Positions 53,278-60,851 of a DNA stretch of 64,000 bases are shown piece by piece. The first letter of the stretch is position 1, and each line of letters opens with the position of its first letter. This stretch comes from CANHBY01 sp046342195. Lineage in GTDB: Bacteria > Pseudomonadota > Gammaproteobacteria > Burkholderiales > Burkholderiaceae_C. A model generated the notes under the pieces. The model was not told the DNA's origin and did not search any database. It was given only the letters and a program-made list of their open reading frames with translations. The stretch is from NCBI GenBank assembly GCA_046342195.1, contig JBKDQE010000042.1, positions 82,406 to 146,405 of the forward strand. Direction: 5' to 3'. A program made the position numbers and the translations under genes.

Positions 53278-53400
53278 CTGCCAAGTTCGAAACCCAGATG
53301 CACTGCTTTAACAGGCTGCTGAACATGGCCAGCACAAACACCTGGTCCACTTTCTTGATGCCGCGCACCATCACGTGGCGGATCGGGCCGATTCTTATAA
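53278..53400 (-). pseudogene. Transposase C-terminal fragment (IS5/IS1182-like)
   Basis: Minus-strand translation gives IRHVMVRGIKKVDQVFVLAM then FSSLLKQ, which resembles the C-terminal end of DDE transposases of the IS5 or IS1182 type (R-x-V-M-V-R-G-x-x-K-V-D-x-x-F). The rest of the gene is absent. It abuts the leader-distal end of the CRISPR array, so an insertion or deletion here probably fixed the present array end. Confidence 0.5.
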
Positions 53401-53420
53401 TTCCCGAGTATTCTTACAGT

Positions 53421-56330
53421 TTTCTGAGCTGCCTACGCGGCAGTGAACGTCTGATCAGAGAATTTGGCCAAGGTGCGCATTTTCTGAGCTGCCTACGCGG
53501 CAGTGAACTGAAGAACTCCAAGGATGGTCGCGCAGCATATTTTCTGAGCTGCCTACGCGGCAGTGAACTTCAGTCTGTGCGCAGCAAGTCGGCGCTGATT
53601 TTTCTGAGCTGCCTACGCGGCAGTGAACGAATTTCAACTGTGTTCATAACTTTCTCCATTTTTCTGAGCTGCCTACGCGGCAGTGAACGCGGTCGTCGTC
53701 CTTGCAGACGGCCAGGTATAATTTCTGAGCTGCCTACGCGGCAGTGAACCTCGGCATTCTGCTCAATCAACTCCTTGACATTTTCTGAGCTGCCGACGCG
53801 GCAGTGAACGCAACCCTTGCCTGGTGCTGCCAACCGGATCATTTCTGAGCTGCCTACGCGGCAGTGAACTTTCGGGCCAGTTCTGCAAAGCATCCTTGCA
53901 CTTTCTGAGCTGCCTACGCGGCAGTGAACGAGCCGGTCAGCATCGAGGAGCTGGTCTTCAATTTCTGAGCTGCCTACGCGGCAGTGAACCGCATCCTGCG
54001 CCTGTTCAGGCGTGGCCAGATTTTCTGAGCTGCCTACGCGGCAGTGAACGCATGAAAAAGATTGAAATTTTTAGTACGTCATTTCTGAGCTGCCTACGCG
54101 GCAGTGAACTCTGTTCTGGCTGGAACCAGACAAACAACAGTTTTCTGAGCTGCCTACGCGGCAGTGAACGCGTTGCCGTCAGTCCGATTACACTCAGAGC
54201 ATTTCTGAGCTGCCTACGCGGCAGTGAACTGACAAGAGCGGATTTAACCGGCGCTGATCTGTTTCTGAGCTGCCTACGCGGCAGTGAACCAGGCAATGTC
54301 CTGTTCTCTCACGAATGTGATTTTCTGAGCTGCCTACGCGGCAGTGAACAAAGCGAGTTCGGATCGACGCTTGTTGCGACATTTCTGAGCTGCCTACGCG
54401 GCAGTGAACAACGCAACTGAAATGTTAGCAACAATAGTCAATTTCTGAGCTGCCTACGCGGCAGTGAACTGCAGCCATGAAGAAATAACGGCAATCAATG
54501 ATTTCTGAGCTGCCTACGCGGCAGTGAACTCGATGCTGTGTACTACGTGTCCGTAGTGCGATTTCTGAGCTGCCTACGCGGCAGTGAACCTGACGCATTC
54601 CACGCTGCCATGTTGATTTCATTTCTGAGCTGCCTACGCGGCAGTGAACCCCGTCGACTATCGAAAGTAGAAAATATGAATTTTCTGAGCTGCCTACGCG
54701 GCAGTGAACCTACGTTATCAAGATCGTCGGCCGCATAGACCTTTCTGAGCTGCCTACGCGGCAGTGAACATCAAAGAAGCTGTAAATCAAGCTGTCGAGC
54801 ATTTCTGAGCTGCCTACGCGGCAGTGAACTTCATGCAAACGCCCTATATCGTTTGATGTCATTTCTGAGCTGCCTACGCGGCAGTGAACGGCTTGGTCTC
54901 AGGTGCAGATGTCGCAAGTTTTTTCTGAGCTGCCTACGCGGCAGTGAACGAAGAAAGCCCTCCAGTTTCTGCTCCTGGGTGTTTCTGAGCTGCCTACGCG
55001 GCAGTGAACGAAAAGCCGATTCTCTTGCCTGAGCAGGTTGCTTTCTGAGCTGCCTACGCGGCAGTGAACTTAAACCCTGTGCCAGGCGTATAAAAATTGG
55101 TGTTTCTGAGCTGCCTACGCGGCAGTGAACTACACAAAGAGCCCGCAAATCCCCCCGGCGATTTTCTGAGCTGCCTACGCGGCAGTGAACAAGGGGGTCC
55201 GCTATGACGGCTTTCAGATGATTTTCTGAGCTGCCTACGCGGCAGTGAACAAGAACATGATGAAGAAGTTATTGTTTCAGTCTTTCTGAGCTGCCTACGC
55301 GGCAGTGAACCCGGCACGTGTTACCCAGCGCTACTTTCTAATTTTCTGAGCTGCCTACGCGGCAGTGAACGTGATCGAGGAACCCAATAGTTAAGTGCTG
55401 CATTTCTGAGCTGCCTACGCGGCAGTGAACTAGCTTTGCCCCGCTCATATCTGTCCCGATTATTTCTGAGCTGCCTACGCGGCAGTGAACTCTGGGCCAA
55501 CAGCGGTTCGGGAGGGCGGGCATTTCTGAGCTGCCTACGCGGCAGTGAACATCATACCGCTGACTCGATCAAGTCACTTGAATTTCTGAGCTGCCTACGC
55601 GGCAGTGAACGCAACGATGGGCCATTTTTCCGATTCTGGCACTTTCTGAGCTGCCTACGCGGCAGTGAACTTGTTTCCGGCCTCGAACTATCAGCAACGA
55701 TGTTTCTGAGCTGCCTACGCGGCAGTGAACGCGATCCGGACAAATATGCGCATGTCTGGCGATTTCTGAGCTGCCTACGCGGCAGTGAACAAGTGCAAGA
55801 GGCTGTTATCAAGTCACAAAAATTTCTGAGCTGCCTACGCGGCAGTGAACTCGGGTTCCAAGTGAACCAGAGCTCTGAGCCATTTCTGAGCTGCCTACGC
55901 GGCAGTGAACTCTTGCAAAATTGGCAGGATTTTGCCAGTAAGTTTCTGAGCTGCCTACGCGGCAGTGAACACTATTATGGTGGGCCAAGGGGGGACTTTT
56001 TTTTTCTGAGCTGCCTACGCGGCAGTGAACGCTGACAGACCATCTCGGCACTCTTTTCAGGTTTTCTGAGCTGCCTACGCGGCAGTGAACTCACAAAAAG
56101 GGGACGGCTTGATCATCTTTCATTTCTGAGCTGCCTACGCGGCAGTGAACACACACTGGCAGGCTACCCCCTCAAGCCCTGTTTTCTGAGCTGCCTACGC
56201 GGCAGTGAACGTGTATAGTAGTGCAAAAAGGGGGCACACACTTTTCTGAGCTGCCTACGCGGCAGTGAACCCACTCTGCCCTATATATATATACTACTAA
56301 AATTTCTGAGCTGCCTACGCGGCAGTGAAC
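53421..56330 (-). CRISPR. Type I-F CRISPR array: 49 repeats, 48 spacers, transcribed leftward
   Basis: The 28-bp repeats start at 53421 and recur every 60 bp. In transcription sense they begin GTTCACTGCC, have loop GCGTA, and end GGCAGCTCAGAAA; the five-bp stem is CTGCC/GGCAG. All but one are identical; the repeat at 53782-53809 has one change in the loop. Spacers are 32 bp except two of 33 bp (53689-53721 and 55070-55102). The orientation, standard for I-F repeats, puts the leader at 56331 beside cas6f, so the newest spacers are at the right end. Identical repeats along the whole length and a full cas set suggest an active array. Several spacers read as protein-coding, two of them as pentapeptide repeats. 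Open frames crossing the array are artefacts. Confidence 0.99.
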
Positions 56331-56459
56331 TAGAGGCAATTCAGTCTGAGCCCCTTTGAATCATGGATTTTAAACGTTTTCTGTCTTCGCCACCCAAATT
56401 AAACGGTCTGGTCTAAGTGCTTGATTTACAAGCATATTGGTGAGGGGTTAAAAAAAGGG
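56331..56459 (-). promoter_or_regulatory. CRISPR leader with IHF-type site
   Basis: 129 bp between the cas6f stop and the first repeat. Read on the minus strand it is AT-rich, with a T-tract (TTTTTTTAACCCC) near its far end. The sequence AATCAAGCACTTA (56426-56414) is a perfect match to the IHF consensus WATCAANNNNTTR, about 84 bp from the first repeat. IHF bends the leader for integration by Cas1-Cas2/3 in type I-F systems. A crRNA promoter must be here or in cas6f, but no clean -35/-10 pair was assigned. Confidence 0.7.
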
Positions 56460-57017
56460 TCAAAACCAGGGGATGGTGGCTGTGTGGCTCAAACCATAGG
56501 TATTGAAAACGCCCTCCATCGCCGCTGCTGCCGGCTTCATCTGCAGGTAAAGGCTGAATTTTTGACCGCTGCTACCGCTGCTGAGTTGTACAAAGGGCAG
56601 ATTTAGCAAGCGCCCCTTTCCTTCGGGAACACGAACGCAGGCCTGCTCGTAGCTTAGGCCGTGCCGCTTCATCTGGCGTCGGCGAAGTCGCTCGGCACTA
56701 GACTTTGCTTGAACCCGATGAAGTGTGGCCAATTCATGTTGCAAGGGCACTGGCAAGCAGGGTTCGAATTGTGCATGGTCGCGCATGCCACGGGGCCAAT
56801 CAAGCGCCATCAGCTTGTCCAGTGCATCAGCCGGCCCCAGCAGCCGCATCTGAGACCCCACATCCCGGTGCGACATTTCAGGAAAGCAGACAGCAATCTG
56901 CTTGCCACCCATCAGCACCAAGGCCCGGTGCAGCTTGGCATAAAGAGCTGAAAGCAGATGAGCCGCAGGGAACTCTGGGTCAGGCCGCAAATGGATATCA
57001 AGATAATGAGTGAGCAT
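56460..57017 (-). CDS. cas6f: CRISPR endoribonuclease Cas6f (Csy4)
   Basis: A 185-residue protein, close to the 187 of Pseudomonas Csy4. His30 in LYAKLHRALV is placed like catalytic His29. The arginine-rich helix 105-118 (AKSSAERLRRRQMKR) is the one that grips the repeat stem. Ser146-Ser150 in FVQLSSGSSGQKFSLYL lies where Ser148 is found. It cuts after the repeat stem, leaving the 8-base handle CTCAGAAA on each crRNA and staying bound to the hairpin. It starts three bases after the csy3 stop and is last in the operon, next to the leader. Confidence 0.95.
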   Translation of the reverse strand: MLTHYLDIHLRPDPEFPAAHLLSALYAKLHRALVLMGGKQIAVCFPEMSHRDVGSQMRLLGPADALDKLMALDWPRGMRDHAQFEPCLPVPLQHELATLHRVQAKSSAERLRRRQMKRHGLSYEQACVRVPEGKGRLLNLPFVQLSSGSSGQKFSLYLQMKPAAAAMEGVFNTYGLSHTATIPWF

Positions 57018-57020
57018 GGG

Positions 57021-58046
57021 TTAGTCCTTCCCTGCGTCGCCGAAGACGCCCCCACGGATCAGTGTAGCGATTACAAAGTGCTGTTGTGCCAGGTCGGGCA
57101 CCTTGTCTTTCAGCAACCAGTTGTCGAGCAGGTTGTAGAAATCAAGTTTGTCCGCAGGTTTGCGGCATGCCTTGCCCAGCGTCGTGACTGAACCATAAGG
57201 CTCCACCGCAATCGGGCCCAACTCGTCGGCATCAGGGTGCCAAGTATCAATGGTGCGGATGGCATTGCCAAGCTTCTGGCTGTGAATGCCTGCGACGCCG
57301 TCCACGGTATACAGCGTTTTGCTTTTTTTGCTGGCGCCCTTATCCAGGATGAGCTCTTGGGAAGGATAGACCTCTTGCCCTGCACCCACACGCACAAAGG
57401 CCGTCACCTCCAACAACACATGGCTCTGCCCAGCCAACCCGTGGGCAATCAGTTCGCCGAGCTCTGCCAAGCCCGTGTGCCCATGGCTATTGAACTCACG
57501 CGTAGACAGCGCCAAGGCATCAAAACTCCAACGCTTGAGGGCTTCGCCCTTAAGCAAATGCGCCACGTTCACCTCAATCGACTCGGCACCAAATCGGTTG
57601 CGCCACAAAAATCGCCCATTGGCAAGGTTGTGGGCATAGCGACGCGCTAATTCGCCGAAGCCATTGGCTTGGACGTATCCATCAACCGTAGACAAGAGTT
57701 TGCGTTGATAGTCCGAGTTGTTGCAGGCGGAGGGCGTGCCTGCGCCACCCAGAACACGGAGCGTGAAGCTCACCTTCAGGGTGTCAGCACCGGCCGGCAG
57801 TGCGGACACATCAACGGTCTGAAGATTAGGATTCTCGATTGCGGCATCGAGTTTGGCCGCATCTTGTTCCTTGCCTTTTAATCGATTTGAGATTGTCCCT
57901 CGCACAGACTTTTCTCGCACCGACAAGCTTGCCCAAGAGGCAGATTGCCCCCGTTGTTCCCAGCTCCCCGAAAAGAAGAGTGCGTCAGAAGGATCCAGTT
58001 TGCGTTCAAACGCCAGAACGGACGCGGTTTTGATTGCAGTCGCCAT
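57021..58046 (-). CDS. csy3: Type I-F Cascade backbone protein Cas7f (Csy3)
   Basis: A 341-residue protein from the ATG at 58046, chosen for AGGA 8 bases upstream and the family start MATAIKTASVLAFERKLDPSDALFFSG; the frame is open 17 codons earlier. Six copies form the filament along the crRNA, with a thumb element that kinks every sixth base out. Conserved blocks include SVREKSVRGTISNRLK, GRFLWRNRFGAESIEVNV and VLLEVTAFVRVGAGQEVYPSQEL. It starts 28 bp after the csy2 stop and ends three bases before cas6f. Confidence 0.95.
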   Translation of the reverse strand: MATAIKTASVLAFERKLDPSDALFFSGSWEQRGQSASWASLSVREKSVRGTISNRLKGKEQDAAKLDAAIENPNLQTVDVSALPAGADTLKVSFTLRVLGGAGTPSACNNSDYQRKLLSTVDGYVQANGFGELARRYAHNLANGRFLWRNRFGAESIEVNVAHLLKGEALKRWSFDALALSTREFNSHGHTGLAELGELIAHGLAGQSHVLLEVTAFVRVGAGQEVYPSQELILDKGASKKSKTLYTVDGVAGIHSQKLGNAIRTIDTWHPDADELGPIAVEPYGSVTTLGKACRKPADKLDFYNLLDNWLLKDKVPDLAQQHFVIATLIRGGVFGDAGKD

Positions 58047-58074
58047 AATTTGTTTCCTAATTGAGTTCTTGAGA

Positions 58075-59049
58075 TCAGTTGTTGGCGATGTTGCCATTGG
58101 TACAGCGGTAAAGAATCGGTGCTTGGGCTGGTCCCTCGGTTTGAGCTTCCCAAAAAATTTGCTCCCAGTCCTGTAAGCGGTGCGGGCTGATCCATTGGCC
58201 GAGAGACCAGACGGTTTCTACAAAACGGAATGGCGTTTCACGATCTCGGGCTCCCGCCACATGGCCTGCGAGGTGTAATTCGGTCAGCGGTGCATAGCCG
58301 ACGGGAATCGGCACGATCCAGCCATCTCGGCTGTCGGTTTGCCACTGTACAGTGGGCTCATCAGCCTCGTTTGGTTCGGGCTGTCGAATGGCGCGGTGGT
58401 TTAGGCGACTCAAGTCCAGCCAGGCGTCGAGCAAGGTGGCTTCTGGCTGAGTCTCTTTCAAAGTTTGCCAATGCCCCTGCAAGAGATCGTCGCGTGCCAC
58501 CAGGGCAAAGCCAGGCAAACATTGGCGAGCGAGCTCACGAAACTTCACCTCACCTTGAAGTGCCAGACGCGGCTGTTTTCGACGCCCCTGCCGAGGCGGC
58601 ACCAAACTGCCCCCGGCAACACGCATTCCCTCGAGCTGGTGCAAGACCTGCTCGGCCAGAGCTTGCTGAGCTTCCAGACCCACATGCCATGATGCAATCT
58701 GGACATCGAATATCAGGCTGATATCAAGATGGATCCGGCCCTCCTCTACGATCGCCGCAGTGTCGCCGTCCTTCTTGACTGGATTGCGCGTCAGCCTGAA
58801 AGCGCGTGTGTAGCCCCCTGTGGTGATCTGCGCCTCGTGCCCATGGCAGATCACACCCACACGCAGCAGGCGGATTCCGCTGTTGGGGCCCAGCTTGCGC
58901 TCGAGCGCAGTCATGGCGCCCAAAAAAGCCGAGATCGCCGGGAACCCCCACGTCATGGGGCTCGAGATCGCGTTGGCGTTTTGCACACGAAGGCGCGGCA
59001 AAAACAGCACTGCGTCGTGCCGCGGTATAGCGTCATTTTCAACGTTCAT
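58075..59049 (-). CDS. csy2: Type I-F Cascade subunit Cas5f (Csy2)
   Basis: A 324-residue protein from the ATG at 59049, whose ATGA overlaps the csy1 stop. The family start is MNVENDAIPRHDAVLFLPRLRVQNANAISSPMTWGFPAISAFLGAM, with later blocks ISLIFDVQIASWHVG and TDSRDGWIVPIPVGYAPLTEL. It caps the 5' handle of the crRNA together with Csy1. Length matches Pseudomonas Csy2 (327). The 17-codon extension in the open frame upstream is inside csy1 and not family-like. Confidence 0.94.
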   Translation of the reverse strand: MNVENDAIPRHDAVLFLPRLRVQNANAISSPMTWGFPAISAFLGAMTALERKLGPNSGIRLLRVGVICHGHEAQITTGGYTRAFRLTRNPVKKDGDTAAIVEEGRIHLDISLIFDVQIASWHVGLEAQQALAEQVLHQLEGMRVAGGSLVPPRQGRRKQPRLALQGEVKFRELARQCLPGFALVARDDLLQGHWQTLKETQPEATLLDAWLDLSRLNHRAIRQPEPNEADEPTVQWQTDSRDGWIVPIPVGYAPLTELHLAGHVAGARDRETPFRFVETVWSLGQWISPHRLQDWEQIFWEAQTEGPAQAPILYRCTNGNIANN

Positions 59050-60359
59050 GCGACGTCCCTTTCGTGGTCTTTGAACTGAGCAACGGCGCGCCGCTTCCAT
59101 TCGATAAATTCATCGGAGCCCACCGGCAAGGACTGTTCACGAAGTTGTTCATTGAGCCAACGCGCAAAGTCCTCAGCCACTTGTTCTGCGGCAGCCTCTT
59201 GCGAAAGGGTGTTGGTGTCAGTGCCTTCAGGAGGATCCAACCACAAGGCTTGGTGGTCAGGCAACTGGCAGCCATCTTGGGCTGACCAACCTGGCGAAAC
59301 GTCTTGCAGGCTGGCTCGCCAGCACAGAAGGTCGTCTATCAAAGTATCCACATGCTTGGTGACTCGTTCGCGGGTGAGCGCATTGGCCGGGGGATCACTG
59401 GCAAGGAACTTGCGAAGCGTTTGCGCCTCACGCCAGACCTCTCGACGCTGTGCCCAGGCCTTGAACAGCGATTTGGCGTTCAGCACAGCGCGCGCGTCAA
59501 AAGCTTTCCAAAGCGGCGGAAGGGATGCAAACAGGAAATTGTTCCCCCGGCGCTCACTGTTGAGCTGGCTAACATTGTGCGGTTTTGTGCCGCCAAGTTG
59601 CTGTACAGCCATCTGGGGGTAGTCTCGCACCGGACGCTCGCTGAACTCGCCCTTTTTGCGGGCCTCTCGAGCAGCTTTTGCCTGATCACTGAACCGATCA
59701 GCCTGAACCTGTTGATACACACGGTGAACCAGGGAGGTAGGAAAGAGCGGTGCCAGCAAGTGAAAGGAGGCTGAGTCGTGCGGATCTTCACCTTCCAACA
59801 GCCAAAAAACCTGCTTTGCCTGGGTGTGACTGGTGGGATTTCCACGAACGTCGGCCAAACTGCCGAAAGCGGCCATCCACCGCCTTGCAGTGGTTGGATT
59901 TTCATTGAGCGCAGCAGCCAGATCAGCATCGTTGCGCAAACAAAGCTCCAACAGGGTGTCCCCTTCTAGGCTTAGCTTCAAAAACTTATAGACATCCAGG
60001 ACCGCAGCATCACCGACCACATCGACGTCAAACTGAGTGCCGAGCACATGACTCCCAACCACGCTCAGCTTCGCGAGCGCCGCGGGTTCACAGTAAAGGC
60101 TACTGCCCTGGGCGGCAGGGTGAATTCCCTTCAGCGAATGAGTAACCTCTTGAAGTCTAATGACGCGACGAGCAGCGTCTTCCAGCCAAACTGAAACATC
60201 GAACTGCGCAACCCGTTGCTCGAGCTCCGAATTGGCATCTACTTTGCGCTTTTTGAGATTTTCCAGCTTGGCATCCAAGCGCTCTTTGAGAAACTGTTCG
60301 ATCAAGGAGCGCAAGCCGGCCACCCTGTGCGGCACCAGGTTTGACATCTTTTTTGCCAT
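59046..60359 (-). CDS. csy1: Type I-F Cascade large subunit Cas8f (Csy1)
   Basis: A 437-residue protein if started at the ATG 60359 (MAKKMSNLVPHRV), which matches the usual 434 residues. The frame is open 79 codons further, but that part is an out-of-frame reading of a decayed tnpB. A start four codons later (60347) is also possible; neither has a strong SD. Csy1 recognises the CC PAM and holds the crRNA 5' end. Family blocks include LRSLIEQFLKERLDAKLENLKKR, LVSRxL-like AARRVIRLQEVTHSLKGIHP, and the late LREQSLPVGSDEFIEWKRRAV. The start codon overlaps the relic stop (TGATG). Predicted promoter: 60678-60705. Confidence 0.93.
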   Translation of the reverse strand: MAKKMSNLVPHRVAGLRSLIEQFLKERLDAKLENLKKRKVDANSELEQRVAQFDVSVWLEDAARRVIRLQEVTHSLKGIHPAAQGSSLYCEPAALAKLSVVGSHVLGTQFDVDVVGDAAVLDVYKFLKLSLEGDTLLELCLRNDADLAAALNENPTTARRWMAAFGSLADVRGNPTSHTQAKQVFWLLEGEDPHDSASFHLLAPLFPTSLVHRVYQQVQADRFSDQAKAAREARKKGEFSERPVRDYPQMAVQQLGGTKPHNVSQLNSERRGNNFLFASLPPLWKAFDARAVLNAKSLFKAWAQRREVWREAQTLRKFLASDPPANALTRERVTKHVDTLIDDLLCWRASLQDVSPGWSAQDGCQLPDHQALWLDPPEGTDTNTLSQEAAAEQVAEDFARWLNEQLREQSLPVGSDEFIEWKRRAVAQFKDHERDVA

Positions 60360-60658
60360 CAAGAAAGTGCGCGAAGGTGCGCACGGTTCTTTTCCTGCCC
60401 CGAATGCCCCAAACAGGCTGCTTCGTGACTGACAGGCGTGACTTTCCCGACTGTCTCTGGAACCATTCCAGGGACAGTGCTGCCGTGACCGGCATGGCTC
60501 GCCACGGGTAGGGCAGTTACGGTTGCCAGCCGTTTCAGATTCAGCACCGCGTTTTAATCCCGGTCGTGGTGCGTCCTGCATTTTTGACATGTCCATTCCT
60601 GGTCTTTCAACTTCAGCGTTTCATTTTTCCAGCCACAGTTCGAGCACAGGCGACTCCA
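60359..60658 (-). pseudogene. Decayed TnpB (IS200/IS605 OrfB) C-terminus
   Basis: On the minus strand, W-S-R then LCSNCGWKNETLKLKDQEW and TCQKCRTHHDRD is the TnpB zinc ribbon with two CxxC pairs and the RuvC-III Asp in DRD. An in-frame TAA (60556-60554) replaces the residue after DRD. In the same frame the family C-terminus continues as NAVLNLKRLATVTALPVAS and onward to a TGA at 60361-60359. Everything upstream of the zinc ribbon is gone. The relic lies between the predicted csy1 promoter and csy1, and its stop codon overlaps the csy1 start, so the cas operon mRNA would carry it as a 5' leader. Confidence 0.85.
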
Positions 60659-60677
60659 TCATTGAAATACTTATGCC

Positions 60678-60705
60678 ATTTTGTCATATCTCAAAAAAAA
60701 GTCAA
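60678..60705 (-). promoter_or_regulatory. Predicted csy1-csy2-csy3-cas6f promoter
   Basis: Minus strand: -35 TTGACT (60705-60700), 16-bp spacer containing a T-tract, -10 CAAAAT (60683-60678; 4 of 6 consensus bases). It is the best sigma-70-like pair seen in the cas2-3 to csy1 gap. The transcript would start near 60670 and run through the tnpB relic into csy1. The CC PAM of the CreR-like target abuts the -35 on its upstream side. Confidence 0.55.
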
Positions 60706-60723
60706 CCAGAGTTTTCTTATTTT
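60706..60723 (+). promoter_or_regulatory. Candidate CreR target site (CC PAM plus 16-base match)
   Basis: CC at 60706-60707 is followed by AGAGTTTTCTTATTTT (60708-60723). The pseudo-spacer at 60791-60806 reads AGAGTCTTCTTGTTTT. They agree at 14 of 16 positions; the mismatches are at positions 6 and 12, the bases type I Cascade flips out of the guide-target helix. After position 16 the match ends. Cascade bound here would lie beside the csy1 -35 box. A short match normally permits binding without Cas3 cleavage. Confidence 0.65.
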
Positions 60724-60763
60724 TAAATCAGGTTTTCCAAGAACGATCGTGGCACTTAAACTG

Positions 60764-60845
60764 TGGGCCTGCCGAAAGGCAGCTCAGAAAAGAGTCTTCT
60801 TGTTTTGGCTCGTTTACTCACTGCCGCATAGGCAGCTTCAGCGAA
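60764..60845 (+). ncRNA. CreR-like degenerate mini-CRISPR (crRNA-like RNA)
   Basis: Pseudo-repeat 1 (60764-60790) keeps the stem CTGCC/GGCAG with loop GAAA, and its last 13 bases, GGCAGCTCAGAAA, are identical to the array repeat, so Cas6f should leave the normal handle CTCAGAAA. The pseudo-spacer is about 25 bp (60791-60815). Pseudo-repeat 2 (about 60816-60845) keeps TCACTGCC, loop GCATA and GGCAGCT, with an inserted T and a changed end. Both run on the plus strand, opposite to the cas genes and array. A weak promoter (TTTTCC at 60733, TTAAAC at 60756) could start RNA near 60768. The layout matches CreR antitoxin or cas-repressing RNAs described for type I loci. No creT toxin was recognised. 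Confidence 0.75.
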
Positions 60846-60851
60846 GCCGGT

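Noticed and set aside
53265..56051. Long open frames crossing the CRISPR array (for example 53824-54420 and 55436-56035) encoding FLSCLRGSE repeats
   Set aside because: The 60-bp period is a multiple of three, so stops recur rarely. The peptide is only the translated repeat plus spacers.
53421..56330. Self-targeting spacers against genes in this window
   Set aside because: By eye no spacer matched a gene in the window over its seed. A computed search of all 48 spacers against the genome is still needed.
60360..60596. A 79-residue N-terminal extension of Csy1
   Set aside because: It is an out-of-frame reading of the TnpB relic. Csy1 homology and normal length begin at 60359.
60764..60845. 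Treating the two pseudo-repeats as an ordinary short CRISPR array
   Set aside because: Period is about 52 rather than 60 bp, both repeats are degenerate, orientation is opposite to the array, and there is no leader.
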